Assembly (NCBI GenBank): GCA_027422505.1
Contig: JAPQWV010000012.1
Location: 22,790,001 to 22,854,000 of the forward strand
DNA: 64,000 bases
Direction of reading: 5' to 3'
DNA from: Craterostigma plantagineum
Taxonomy: Eukaryota > Streptophyta > Magnoliopsida > Lamiales > Linderniaceae
In this document: positions 46,052 to 57,297 of the stretch, in pieces
Layout: the number at the start of each line of letters is the position of its first letter
Numbering within the stretch: the stretch's first letter is position 1
Made by a program: the position numbers and the translations under genes
Notes under the pieces: generated by a model
The model's database searches: none
Told to the model about the DNA's origin: nothing
Seen by the model: only the letters and a program-made list of their open reading frames with translations

Positions 46052-47248
46052 CTACAAGACGATCAAATCTGGCAAATTTTGTTTCTTTTCTTTCATGCAA
46101 TAATATTCGATCAAACGGACGTCGAAAAACGTATCATTTTCCTTCATCGAACCATCGAGGTCTTCGTCGAACATTTCCCAATCTTCGGTAATAACCGTCC
46201 TCGGCTCATTCTTCGACGAGGAAACAAATTCTTCACTGCCGCCATTTTCGTCCAATTTTTCTTCGCCTTCTAACGACCCTTTAACGATCTTTTCGAGCTC
46301 AATAATCCATTCGTTCGGCGCAAGTTCCATTACCTGAAAAACATCCCCATTACCGTTCGAAACGCCGATCTCCTTACAGAACCCTAAGTAGGTCGTCAAC
46401 TTCTCCCTTTGCCCTTTGGCCCTCGTAACAACCTGCAACGCCACCTCAGCATCGATCCTATCGCAAGAAAAAATGTTCGCCAAAATCGATTCAATTCCCC
46501 GACGAATCCTCCCGTGCAAATCGTAAGCCTCCCCGACGAGCCCGCCCATTACCTCACGAACCATCGGCTCGCATGCGATCGAGCCGTGCGGTTTAACCCT
46601 AACCAATAGGTCAACCAAGCCCTGGAGCTTCTGCAGAAAGACGAGCTCATCGCAAACTGCAGTCGTCGAAACCCTAATTTCCTCTGCGTGCTGATACCCG
46701 GCAATCGATTTTCGATCCAATGCAGTATTCTTGGAAACCCTAATATCAACGACGTGCTGATACCCGACGATCGATTTTCGACCGAATGGAGTCGACGAAA
46801 CCCTAATTTCCTCCGCGTGCTGATACTCAACAATAGATTTCCGATCGAGAAAGTTGAAGTAAACCCTGACGAACGAATTGTGGTGGCGGGCCTTTCGACG
46901 GGCCCCGAAGCCCGACAAGTCGAAGGGCAAACGACCGAATCTTCGAATTTCAGACACCGTGTGCACTAGGTAGAGCCCTTTTAGGGCTACGATCCAATTT
47001 GTCGTGTTTTCCATTCGATTGGAGATTGACCATAGTAAGGGTTTGAGGTTGTGAGGCGAAAGGGTTAGCCATCGTTGTACGTTTTGGATTCTTCGGTGGT
47101 CGAATTTTTTGCCGCGGTGGGCGGTGGCTCTTATTACCGCCCTTTCGATTTTAGGGTTTCTTAGAGGGCTTCGCCGGGTTAATAGTTTGGCTAGCCATAG
47201 GCTTTGTTGGTCCTTCAGAAAGGAGGAAGCTTTTTCCCATAGGCTCAT
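46052..47248 (-). CDS. ANTH-domain putative clathrin assembly protein
   Basis: Intronless, 398 aa, resembling the plant AP180/CALM-like group of small proteins such as Arabidopsis At1g25240. These bind phosphoinositides and recruit clathrin during endocytosis. The ENTH/ANTH fold runs from about residue 25 (KIERAVIRATAH) through WIVALKGLYLVHTVSEIRRF to LVDLLVRVKPHGS and DLHGRIRRGIESILANIF. It carries an unusual insertion at about residues 133-196 made of three similar 21-22 aa units (DRKSI.YQHAEEIRVS). The C-terminus is acidic and lacks obvious DPF or NPF motifs. It is convergent with the BRL2-like gene, 171 bp apart. Confidence 0.88.
   Translation of the reverse strand: MSLWEKASSFLKDQQSLWLAKLLTRRSPLRNPKIERAVIRATAHRGKKFDHRRIQNVQRWLTLSPHNLKPLLWSISNRMENTTNWIVALKGLYLVHTVSEIRRFGRLPFDLSGFGARRKARHHNSFVRVYFNFLDRKSIVEYQHAEEIRVSSTPFGRKSIVGYQHVVDIRVSKNTALDRKSIAGYQHAEEIRVSTTAVCDELVFLQKLQGLVDLLVRVKPHGSIACEPMVREVMGGLVGEAYDLHGRIRRGIESILANIFSCDRIDAEVALQVVTRAKGQREKLTTYLGFCKEIGVSNGNGDVFQVMELAPNEWIIELEKIVKGSLEGEEKLDENGGSEEFVSSSKNEPRTVITEDWEMFDEDLDGSMKENDTFFDVRLIEYYCMKEKKQNLPDLIVL
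46659..46852 (-). repeat. Triplicated 63-66 bp in-frame repeat in ANTH gene
   Basis: Three consecutive units on the + strand share GAAACCCTAAT, GCGTGCTGATAC and ATCGATTTTCGA. They encode DRKSIVEYQHAEEIRVS, GRKSIVGYQHVVDIRVS and DRKSIAGYQHAEEIRVS with short linkers. Unit lengths are multiples of three, so the frame is kept. Confidence 0.9.
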
Positions 47249-47757
47249 GGTTTTTGATAATGGAGATTTGAGGCAATAATATATGATGAATATGCTTCTT
47301 CTTCTTATTTTGTTTTTTCCTTCTTTGGCATTTGTGTTTTGGGCATGATTTATCGATCGATCGATGTGTGTGTGTTTCTAAATGTTTTTTGGGCAGTTGA
47401 GAGATGGGCTTTTTTTTTGGCGTAGAGGTTCAACTTGTTTCATGCAACTTACGCACCTCAGAAATAGAAATGAAACGTGTAAGCTTAAAACGTGTCACAA
47501 TTTTATTTCGAGCAGATTATATTGTTAGGTGAAGCAGTCGTTCCACAAATCAATCCTCAATTCAATCGTGGCGTCTAAAATCAATAAATCAGTCTAAATT
47601 AAAATATGATGATACCCTCAACCTTTACAACTATGCAACATATTCTCAATTGAAAATCATCGTATCTATGTACAAACTCTATGCACGACTCATCATTTAT
47701 TACATAATTTGAAAATGTTTCCTCAGTTATAACTCACAAGATACACACACCTACACA

Positions 47758-47792
<35 letters not shown>

Positions 47793-47816
47793 CATAGTAC
47801 ATATATTTATATATAG
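47249..47816. other. Intergenic, microsatellites
   Basis: Contains ATCGATCGATCG followed by a TG run (about 47355-47375) and a (TA)n run at about 47761-47790 just beyond the XRI1-like stop codon. No gene. Confidence 0.5.
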
Positions 47817-49350
47817 TCAACCTTTTGTCCTAATAATTGTGACTGTCCCTCTTCGACCTCGTGTGTAAATCCTCATAAACGCCACCACCTTTTTGCCCGA
47901 CAAGCCCGGTCCGTGGGGCGAGGTAACGGGTCGGCCCGCGAAATCTCCTACCGGGTGTCTCACGGGTCGGGTTGGAGGCATTAGGATACTTTGGTTTATA
48001 TCGTTCAATGTCATCTCTTGGCCTTCGAATCCGCCGGGCTTTACTACGGAAAATGGATACACAACTTTGTCCCCGCGAATGGCCCTTTTTATACTTGGTT
48101 TCTCATTATTACCTAAATATATAAAGACTTAGCTCGTTACAAATGTAACAAATTTGTGACGATAAAAAACGAGATATATGGTTAATATGATAAAAAAAAC
48201 CGGGGTGAACCGGTGGAAAACTAGGTGCAAGAGCCGCTCTTATTGACTAGTGTTTTTAGCACACCCTATTTGGGTGCAATAAAATAAAATTAATTGTTGA
48301 TGATGATTTTAGTAAATGATGTACTAAAAACACGGGCGGAGGCACGTGAGAACCAGTTGGGTCCATGGAACCCACTCAAATTTTTCCTTTATAATTTTTA
48401 ATTGAAAAAATGAGAATGTTACATAATATAGTTGATATTTACAAAAAATGTATTATATTCTAAATGGAACTCCACTAAATAATTTTTCTTTATAAATTTG
48501 AGCCCCACAAATCTATAATTTTAGCTCCACCGGTGACTAAAATAGAATGAGGTAGCTATCCACCATATCGCTCTATAAAAAAAGTATAGATAATATTGCA
48601 ATTAACAAGGTCTAAAAGATTGATTTTGCTTGCAATGTCGATCAATGAGTAAAAACTAAGATAATCTCTCTCTCTCTCTCTCTCTCTCTGAATTTTATAC
48701 ATGCAAAATGACAATGGACAGTGATAAAGTAGATTCTTTGGAATATAATATATGCTAAAATTCAAAAATAAAGCAAATTTTGTTTGAGAGATAAGAGAGA
48801 GATATAGAGAGAAAATTACGTTGTGCCCACTGCTGAAAACTGGGTCTTGATTCCTTCCCAGAAGATGATAATGATGAGCCTGAGTTTGTCTCTTGTGGAG
48901 GTGTTTTCATGTGTGAACAACAGTCTAAAGAAGACAATGTTCCAAGAAATTCACTTAAATCTTGATTCAGAAAAAAAAAAATTAATCTTGGCGTGATTTA
49001 TTTCTAAAAAAAATACATGAAATTAACTACGTACCAGACTTTGCAATGCTGTTCAGGGTTTCCTGGTAATAATCACTGGCCAAATACGAACCCCAGCAAC
49101 TCTGCAAAAAGAAACCAACACTTCAATGGCGATTTGGAACTTCATTCGTTGGATAATATATAAGAAATAAAACAATACAAACCTCAGTAGAGTTATTACA
49201 ATCCAACGGCTCACATTGATCTTCTTCTGACAACATCGTCGTCAGTCTTCTTCGCTTAGAGTTGTGAAACTCAAGCAATACATCTTCAAGAAGATAACCA
49301 GTATTTAACGAGTTGGAAGATCCTAGGTTGGACACTGTACTGTAATCCAT
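47817..49350 (-). CDS. XRI1-like protein
   Basis: Related to Arabidopsis XRI1 (X-RAY INDUCED TRANSCRIPT 1), which is linked to DNA repair and meiosis; the molecular activity is unknown. Four exons on the minus strand: 49350-49183, 49101-49035, 48960-48820, 48112-47817, giving 223 aa with GT-AG introns. The N-terminus has a GYLLEDVLLEF..SKRRRL motif. The last exon holds the family's conserved C-terminal block: YPFSVVKPGG, LMPPTRPVRHPVGDFAG, GPGLSGKKVVAF and the terminal TIIRTKG. ATG 49350 is the first in-frame Met; a stop lies upstream in the same frame. Confidence 0.85.
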
Positions 49351-50169
49351 GTCTGTGTTCAAGAAATCAATGACGATTCACGATATAGATGTATATATAT
49401 TATATTTAGACAAATACACGCAGTGAAAAGACAAGTGAGAGTAGTAATTTTTTTTCTATTATTTATAGTATTATTAAAGCGAAAGTAGAAGAAGAAAAAA
49501 AGAAGATAAAAGGAAGGAAAAGACACATGCAATGGTACATGTTCTGCAGTTATAACTCCAAGGTTTGATGTAAGGAAATCTTTATATGTAGGGTTTGCGT
49601 TATTAAATTTTGAGGGTTTCTTCTTCAAACGAGGTGAAAGGAAAACAAATGAATCAAGTTCAGTAGACTATAGGGATTCGTGCTATATTTTAATCTTTTT
49701 TTTTTTAAGTATATAGCACCGTTTTATATCATCTTTTGGGGATGTGGTAAGTGATGATATATAAAAGTGGAGGACTAAATAATTGCACTTGTAATCATGA
49801 CATGTTTGTATGGCATGGAAAGAGAAATATTTTGAACTTCGCAAAAAGGCAAAATTCCAAAAGCGATAAATCAACAGTAAAAAAAAACCAATATATATAG
49901 AAGAATATATTATCATTTTGTTTTGAAGAAATGATAATTATATATATATATATATATATATGTATGCCTAGAGAAGAATGTTCTAACATTGAAAGCGATA
50001 TGTGTCGGCTTACATGTATATATACTTTGGCTTTGGCCAAGTAAATGTATGTTGGTCTTATTTATTTTTGTGTATGTGTTGATTGTGTCGGGCATTCCCA
50101 TGTGACAATTCAAATTAGCCTTTTACCGGTTTATTTAAGTATTTAAGCACATTCTATGTGTCATATATA
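49351..50169. other. Upstream region of XRI1-like gene
   Basis: AT-rich with a (TA)n run at about 49939-49961. The short minus-strand ORFs are low-complexity (Ile/Tyr/Phe rich) and are not genes. Confidence 0.45.
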
Positions 50170-50189
50170 AATCACTAGTACATAACACG

Positions 50190-50340
50190 TCATAGGCGAC
50201 GGTCGTTATATAAATAAATGCGACAGTTGTTTTTAAAAACCGTCGCGTAAAGTACACAATGCGCGACGGTTTCCGGAACAACCGTCGCATGTCTGTTGGC
50301 TTTACGCAACAGTTGTTCGTTAACGACCGTCACAGTCTTT
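50190..50340. repeat. CACTA left subterminal repeats
   Basis: Multiple GCGACGGT/ACCGTCGC units, for example CGACGGTCGTTA, ACCGTCGCGTAAAG and GCGCGACGGTTTCC. The counterpart is at 56700-56945. Confidence 0.8.
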
Positions 50341-50911
50341 TTTTTAAAAAAAATATTTTTGCTGTTTTTTATAAAATTTCCCAAATACCATCATTAAAGC
50401 ATCAAAACTCAAAACATTTTCATTGAACAATCAAATTGATCACAAGTATCATCCTCGATCTAATAAAATCCACATAAACAAGTTTACGCTAATAAAGATC
50501 CAAAAACAAATCACTCAATTAGACATACTGTACGAAAATATTCTGCCCACAGCTCACGTACTTCTTCTATCGGATCCCAATCATAATTGAAGTCTTGTAG
50601 CACCTAGAAAATATGAACAAGAATTACGATAAACATAAAAACTTAATCAATAGAGAAGATAGTTTTATTTTTATATATACCGTCGTCAAGTTGTTGTGGC
50701 CTTGTCCGATATTTCTGAAGAGGTCGTATATCTACTACATGACGTAGAAGCCACACAATTCACTTGTCTTTGGTTGTTGAGACTAGTTAACAACAATAAA
50801 TAAATTAATAGCATATGTTTAAGTATAATTAGGAACAACTTTGCAAATCATAAAAAATACTAACCTTGCATCATTTCCAACTAAGGGGAGATTTCGTCTT
50901 CTTAGTTTGAA

Positions 50912-51553
50912 CCAATGTTTTAAAAAGCGCCGGATCACGCGCTCTGACGCGCGTTTTCGCGTGTTTTCCCAACAAAACGCTTCAATGCGTAAAAAAAAAG
51001 CGTAAGGTTTTCTTTTCCTTTTTTATTTTCTATTTGTTTCAAAAAAGAGGTGATGTGACATAAAAAAGCGTAACTCCAATGATCCAATGCGAATTTCGAG
51101 ACAAAAGAAAAAAGTTTAAGTGGCCACATGACAAAAATTGATAAAACTTTCTTTCTCTTTTCATTTACTTTTTAGTTTTATTACATATTCCCATTAAATT
51201 AGAAAATATCCTTACTATATCCGAGTTATGTAGTAAATAACCCCATCTAATTTATTTATTGTTTTATGACGATCAAAATGACATATATATCTTATATATT
51301 TTATATTTAAATTATTTTAATTAATAAATGGGAGGATACCATTATATAAATAGTATATGTTACATATGTGTCTTTAATTTTATAAATATATAATATAAAT
51401 TGTGAAATATGAGATCATAAATAGTATAGCTGGTATCTTTTTTATTAAAATCCGCTTGCTCGAAATACTCACGCAATACGCTACGCTATTTACGCTACGC
51501 GCTGTTGGAACAAAAACGCGACGCAGTGCGCAACACGCGTTTTAAAACATTGG
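50912..51553. mobile_element. MITE with CCAATGTTTTAAAA termini
   Basis: Inverted ends CCAATGTTTTAAAA and TTTTAAAACATTGG flanked by TTTGAA at 50906-50911 and 51554-51559. The subterminal DNA has GCG/CGC alternations (GACGCGCGTTTTCGCG, TACGCTATTTACGCTACGCG). It is 642 bp and non-coding. The 6 bp direct repeat does not settle the superfamily. It is inserted in the CACTA element and related to the repeat at 1-738. Confidence 0.8.
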
Positions 51554-51669
51554 TTTGAACTGCACAAACGAGCGTCGCCAACTTTATCGCCCTGAAATTC
51601 ATAGTATACCAACATTCAAATATTAAAAAAAATTGTCACTACTATTTAACATTTAATAAAACTTACATG

Positions 51670-52300
51670 TTCAGTCGGTCACGGATAGCTAGCTAAGGCC
51701 TGCATTTGGCGCCATTGAATCGAACATAAAACTGTGTTCGAAGCGAACTCAATGACCAACAAAATCCAATGGTCCCTAAATAAACTCAAAATTTAACTTA
51801 TGTACGAAAAACTATTATTGTGTGAAGAAAAAGAATAATAATATCAATGCTTACATTTCTCAGTAGGGTGCAAAAAAATAACTGCATGACGTCCACGATT
51901 CTTTGAAGGCCGCAGCGTAGTAGTCTATATCGATCGGCTCTCTGGTCAACAAAGACGACTCGGGTTTAATAATCGGAACGGCAATGACGGGCCATGTAAA
52001 TATCTGAAATTTTGCAAAAAAGTAAAATTTACGAAATAATAGTGTTAATTACTGAAATGACTAGTAACGATAACGATAATACCACATGAAAAGCTGGATA
52101 ATCGAAGCCTCCAAACTCACACGTCTAAATTATCGAATATCCATCATGTCTATGAACGTCCGAAAATCCTCTTGTTGCGGGTTATAATACGCATCGCTCA
52201 TCAAGAACATGAGATGTGCGCTAAGACGATCTGGGCGGAACGAGAGAGAATCGAAGGCATACCGACTTTGTTCGGCTAGATTTCTAACCACTTCAGGATC
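51670..52300 (-). pseudogene. Probable Ulp1-like (C48 peptidase) remnant in CACTA
   Basis: Minus-strand pieces in several frames: HWILLVIEFASNTVL near 51720-51775 resembles the catalytic-His block of plant transposon Ulp1-like proteases. Upstream, IDIDYYAAAFKESW is at 51880-51960 and RLSAHLMFLMSDAYYNPQQE at about 52170-52230. Stops and gaps separate them. The catalytic Asp and Cys blocks were not found, so this is a tentative family call. Confidence 0.45.
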
Positions 52301-52411
52301 AAGCTTGCCATATCATCTTCGTTGGAGACGCTGGAGGACCTCCCTTCGTGTCTTAGGTGACAATGAGGAAGGAGGTGCCGACATTGACATATATTCAAAA
52401 TGGAAAAAAAA

Positions 52412-54604
52412 TCAATATATATAATATATTGTGTTCCTTACCTCATCCTGCGAATGTATAAGAGCTTTTGGCCATTGTACGAAGCTCCCTTGTGCCTCTC
52501 CCATCGTGACAAGATCGTTTGTTGGTACCGGAAGTCGGACCTCATCCTTTCCGTTAGCAAGAATATCGACCGTGACAACAACGTTATCACTCGCAGCTGG
52601 GACATTATGAATTTGAGCACGTCCCGTAACAACCGTCCCAAGAGCGACAACCTCTAATTGCCCGCTGATGTTTATCATCAGTTGTATCTTAGGAAACTAT
52701 AAGATTTCAAAAAGATAAGTATTGAGTACGGAATAATGTAAATTAAACAGATTAACATGCACAAACCTAAGACTTACCGGAACTTCTACCATTGTAAATA
52801 GATCAACAGGGACCGATCCATGAGAACTCTTACTGAAGCGGTGTTATTCATGTCAGCGTTACTAGTAATGTTGACTTCTTGTTCTAAATTAGGCATGGGC
52901 ATCCTCATTTGAGCGAATGCGGCCCTCATTTGACTCGCCACCGCAGCTGCCACGCGAGACTCCACCTCAGACGCCATCCTCGCCTCCATCTCAGCCATCA
53001 TCTCCGCCCGCATCTCGGCCTTCAACTAATCCATTGCGGGGTAAGAACTTGCCCTCGAGCCCTCAGCTGGGTTGCCGAACACGTCTCGAATTGTCCCGTT
53101 CCTACACCTCTCACTCTTCCTGAATGATCGGGCTTTCCAATAGCACCGGACAACGCATCACAGTGCCTTACGGGGACAAAGTCTCCTTGACTTTGTTGCT
53201 CGTACACTCGTGCCTGTCCAATTTATATAGCATTGTTTGTATTTAACATATTTCTATAACAAAAGCCATCGACATTGAAACACTTACCACTCTCTCAGCT
53301 AACTCTCGGTTGGAGCTACCGTCGATGATATATCGTACATCATCCCTTTTCTTTGTCCTGGCGTGGAGGAGATTCTTTGTTCGGTCGTTTCCGGTTGATA
53401 ACATAGGGATGCGATCCTCGGGAAAATCGACAAGGTGGTCAAGCGGGTCCTCTCTAGCCCAATCGACCATTCGGTCTCTGTACATCGAGTTGCCGAGATA
53501 TTGTGGATATATGTTGTGTGATATGCTTTGTCGAGCCTTCTCACTAATTTCCTGAAATATATACAACACTGTTATATGTGAATTGATAATATTCCAATTG
53601 CATCATAATTTTACCTGAAACTGTGGGGCTTTCCTATAGTTCCTCCACGCCTCTAATCCCTCCTGGATGAGGTGTTCATACTCGGTCGCCAAACTTGGAC
53701 CCTTCTGCTTCTCTTTTATGCTTTACTTATGCTTTCAGTTTTTTCGAAGCTCGTCTGCCTTCTTGAGGACTTTTGCCTTGATAGCAGGATCGTCAGGCAA
53801 CCTCCGCGTACGCTGTCGACATATATATTATTAATATGTCAATAATTATAGACAAATCATAATGCTTGTATACCTTAATGTCCTCCCAGAGTGCCTCCTT
53901 CAGGCCCGAACCGATCTGGCGTCAGTCCGTTATAAAATCGGCCACTTGTGCCCTTGCCACCTGGCCTATGTAACTACTAAACTTCGCCCTTCGGGGCCAA
54001 TAACTGTGCCATTCCGATCGAACTCTAGGATGCGTACATCTGGGTCATAGTCCAACCGTCTTCGTAGTGACGTAGAGACTTCATATTGTAAGGCCTCTCG
54101 TACGCCTATTGGACGCGCTAGAGTCGGTACCAGCTGATGTAGAGTGGGAGGATCTGACAACATTGCGAGATATATGAACCTGGAACTTAGAAGTTTCAAA
54201 ACATGATTAAATCATCACAATAACGACACAAATGTCAACAAAGAAAAAAATATTATTTATCAATCACTATAGTATTACACTTACAAAATTGGTGCGTCAA
54301 ATGTACATTCCTTTGTTGTGAGCATCCGTCGTACAGTGGAATATTATTGTCCCTAACTAGATGACCGAATATAGGAGGTCGTTCTTCATAATCCTCTTGA
54401 ACATCGCACAACATCTCCTCAATACGAGTCATCAGATGAATTGTCAGCTATCAAATCGTCGTCATCGTTAAGTGGCACACTAGTTCCTTCCCCCGCAAAA
54501 CAAGTTTCAGCGACGACAGCCTCACCATGCCATATCCAGTTAGTGTACTCGGGTTTAAAATCATTGAATATATGTTCTCGAACACCATCATTACTCCACA
54601 CCAT
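52412..54604 (-). pseudogene. CACTA transposase remnants (TNP2 N-terminus and PTTA/TNP1-like)
   Basis: At 54604-54420 a piece of the transposase-associated N-terminal domain (GVREHIFNDFKPEYTNWIWH) is cut off at its upstream side exactly where the LTR-like segment begins. From 54199 to about 53620 follows a PTTA/En-Spm type protein: LHQLVPTLARPIGVREALQY, then GLKEALWEDIK after a TGA that replaces a conserved Trp codon, then LEAWRNYRKAPQFQ. An Ala/Met/Glu-rich helical segment (AEMEARMASEVESRVAAAV) lies at 53025-52930. The typical C-terminal block LPVPTNDLVTMGEAQGSFVQW is at about 52540-52478. Exons are intermixed with stops, so it is not functional. Confidence 0.65.
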
Positions 54605-54608
54605 CTCA

Positions 54609-56219
54609 TGTTATTACAGTTACGACACGAACATAAAATCTTCGACTGTCTCTTTTTTTTTGCGGCAGTTTAGTATGTCTCATAGAATAAGGGGTTAAAG
54701 TTGACCAATAGATCTGAAAATTGGAGGGTAGCTAGAAGACATAATGATCTTAATTCTCACCAAAGGGATTTGCATTTGAAGACCTAAATCGTGAGATATT
54801 GATTTTTGAACTTCATGCAATTTTTCAGTGAATCAAAGTCAAGCATTGTGTGCATGATTTCCAAGTTTTGCGACAGTCAGGATTCCTAACAGATGATGGG
54901 GTAAACTTTGTCCAATGGAGCTAAAATTTTAACCAAAGATAGAAGACTTGTTGATCTTGATTCTTACCGGAGGGATTTGGATTTGGAGCTCTACGTTGAG
55001 AGATATTAATTTCTGAAGCTACTGCCGTGTTAGAGGTTGTGATGGAGGTCAAAAACACTAAAAACGACTCCTACCTAACTTGTCTCCTCTTGGTCGCAAC
55101 GTCACCCATTATTCAAGGAAAAAGGCATGCTTTAGACCTAACTTACGACATTGAAACACCACATTCCATTTGAACTCAATAAAGAAGGCTAAAGTTGAAA
55201 GAATTGGGAGACAAAGCTACCTTTTCTCAATGTGAACAAGTTAAAGCAAGGAAGACTTGCATGCGCATGATTTTGAGCTCCCCTTGCTATAAATAGAGGA
55301 TGGAACCATTTGGAGAGGACACACACACTTAGAGAAAAGAAAGAAATGCTAGAGAGCAATCTAGACTCACTCACTTAGCTTTCATGCTAGGTGTTTGATA
55401 AACGCCTCAACGAAGAACAAGGGAACCGAAGACAAAAATCAGGGAAGATCTAACTTATGTTCTTAGTTAACAAAATGAGTAGCTAATTTCTTGTGTATTT
55501 GAGATGAGATGAACCCTAGCAAGATCGATCGTATGTTTTAAGTATATTTAATGTTATGCTATTGTTAAGACTCGTTTATGAATTTATACGATTTCGATTG
55601 TGTCTATGTGATTGAAATGCTTATTTATCTTATTCATGTCAATGTGTGTAAGATAGATTAATTGGGAAATCGTACGCTGCGCTCGAGAGAGGGGTGAACG
55701 ATTAGAATACTCGTAAACGAGCGAAATAAACTCATCACTAGAGATAAGTTTATCTCTAGTGATTAAGTAGTTAGGAAAGCTTGCCCGGCTATTTAAGACG
55801 TAGATTAGTTGCTTACGAGCCATGTGTGATAAGGCGCAGTTTCGTCAGTCATATGAACTCATACGCATGTGTTGGTAATCCCCACGGTCTAACGTTTAGC
55901 TAAAACTTTGATAAATGTTTTCAGGATCGATCGAGCTAGGAGGAGTCGAAGTCTCAAATACGTTACGCTTTCTTATCGTCGTTCATTCTCATCATTTTAT
56001 CAGTTTTGTTCATTTATATTTTCAGTTTTATAACAATCAAAATCTTTCACTGGGATATTTAAATTCGAGTTTTTCTAATTAGATAGTTCCCTTGGGATTC
56101 GATACTCGGACATTCGCCAGTTCTATACTACCTCGATAGGTATACTTGCCTGTTGAGCATAGGATAGTTCGTCGATATTCGTTTTATGTTTACTACTCGA
56201 TCCGCTCGATCAGATAACA
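54609..56219 (+). repeat. Candidate solo LTR inside the CACTA element
   Basis: Starts TGTTAT and ends ATAACA. It has a TATA-like TATAAATAGAGG at about 55289 followed by a leader-like segment, and the 3' part has the CCCTTGGGATTCGATACTCGG-type run seen near the end of gypsy LTRs (split here: CCCTTGGGATTCG, then ATACTCGG). About 1.6 kb, no ORF. I found no matching 5 bp TSD, so either it mutated or the boundaries are wrong. Confidence 0.5.
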
Positions 56220-56224
56220 TAGAT

Positions 56225-56660
56225 TACACGATATTGCACCCAAATGGACAAAAAAAAAATCAACCAAACCGTGATCAAACCCCTAAATTCAAAACAAAAC
56301 CCCAAATTCGCGCGATCTCAAAATAAACATTAGGTAACACGAAATTGCACCAAAATTGACAAAATATTAACCAAAGCGTGACCTAACCCTAATTTTGAAC
56401 CAAAACAGCCCCAAATTCGCCCAATTTCAAAATTAAAATACAAATCAACATATACTAATCTAAAATCGCCCCTGTTTTCGGCTAAATTATCATAAAATGG
56501 CATGCCCATCGTCAATTTCATAGAAAAACGAGTTAAAGGGAAAAAAATACCTAAATCAAAGATGGGAAGGGCCACCGAACTACCCAAGAGCTGCCGCGCG
56601 TCGAAGCACCTACGATTGAGTCGCCGGAAAGTGTCGCCGTTAATTTTCGGAACGGTCGTT
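56225..56660. repeat. Short tandem duplication and CACTA flank
   Basis: Two ~115 bp units, each with ACACGA(T/A)ATTGCACC(C/A)AAAT followed by GTGA(T/C)C(A/T)AACCC, start near 56227 and 56336. The remainder to 56660 is unique. Confidence 0.55.
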
Positions 56661-56699
56661 TAGGGATGAAAAAATTACAGTGAAGGAAGAACAGGGGTG

Positions 56700-56945
56700 A
56701 TTTAAAAAACTCTTACGCGACGGTCTTTACGCGTCGCATAAACGCGGCGGTTTTACGCAACAACCGTCGCATAAAGGTGAATTTTACGCGACGGTTTTGG
56801 CAACCAACCGTCGTGTATTATTACAGATGACAATACACGACGCTTGTTTCTTAACAACCGTCGCGTAAAACTAATAAAATAAAAAAATAAAATATTCGTC
56901 CGCTACCTTTAGGCGACGATTTTTACACAACCGTCGCTCATAGTG
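56700..56945. repeat. CACTA right subterminal repeats
   Basis: Array of ACGCGACGGT / ACCGTCGCATAAA motifs mirroring 50190-50340. Confidence 0.8.
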
Positions 56946-56977
56946 CCGTGGCAATTAACTATTATGTACTAGTGAAT

Positions 56978-57297
56978 ATAGTATATTATTTTATATTTCA
57001 AGTTTAAATTATAAAGAGGATCTTATTAATTTTGTTAGATATAATTGTAATTGACAATATTACGGTAATTATTTAATTAACATAAATTAAGTAATTAAAT
57101 TGTAAATAAAATTGACAGACTAAAATCACAGTTTATAGCCATCCCCACCCCTCACCCTTAATATAATAGATTAAATTTTATTATAATCTTCAAATTAGAT
57201 TTCTACTCTTTCGTCTTTTTTACTTCGATAAGATTGTTTTGTTCCTTCCCCGCATTCACATTTTTTGTTTTTAATTTTTATTTATTATTTTTTTACG
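56978..57297. other. Spacer between CACTA and GTAC element
   Basis: Plain AT-rich sequence, nothing recognised. Confidence 0.5.

Larger units (their letters stand above)
50173..56974 (-). mobile_element. CACTA (En/Spm) transposon with nested insertions
   Basis: Ends CACTAGTACATAA (50173) and TTATGTACTAGTG (to 56974) are perfect inverted repeats of 13 bp, flanked by the 3 bp TSD AAT (50170-50172 and 56975-56977). Both subterminal regions (about 50190-50340 and 56700-56945) are arrays of GCGACGGTTGTT-type motifs in both orientations, the usual transposase-binding repeats of CACTA elements. Coding remnants lie on the minus strand. The 6.8 kb include a 642 bp MITE and a possible solo LTR. The gene for the main TNP2 transposase is missing apart from an N-terminal piece. 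Confidence 0.92.
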
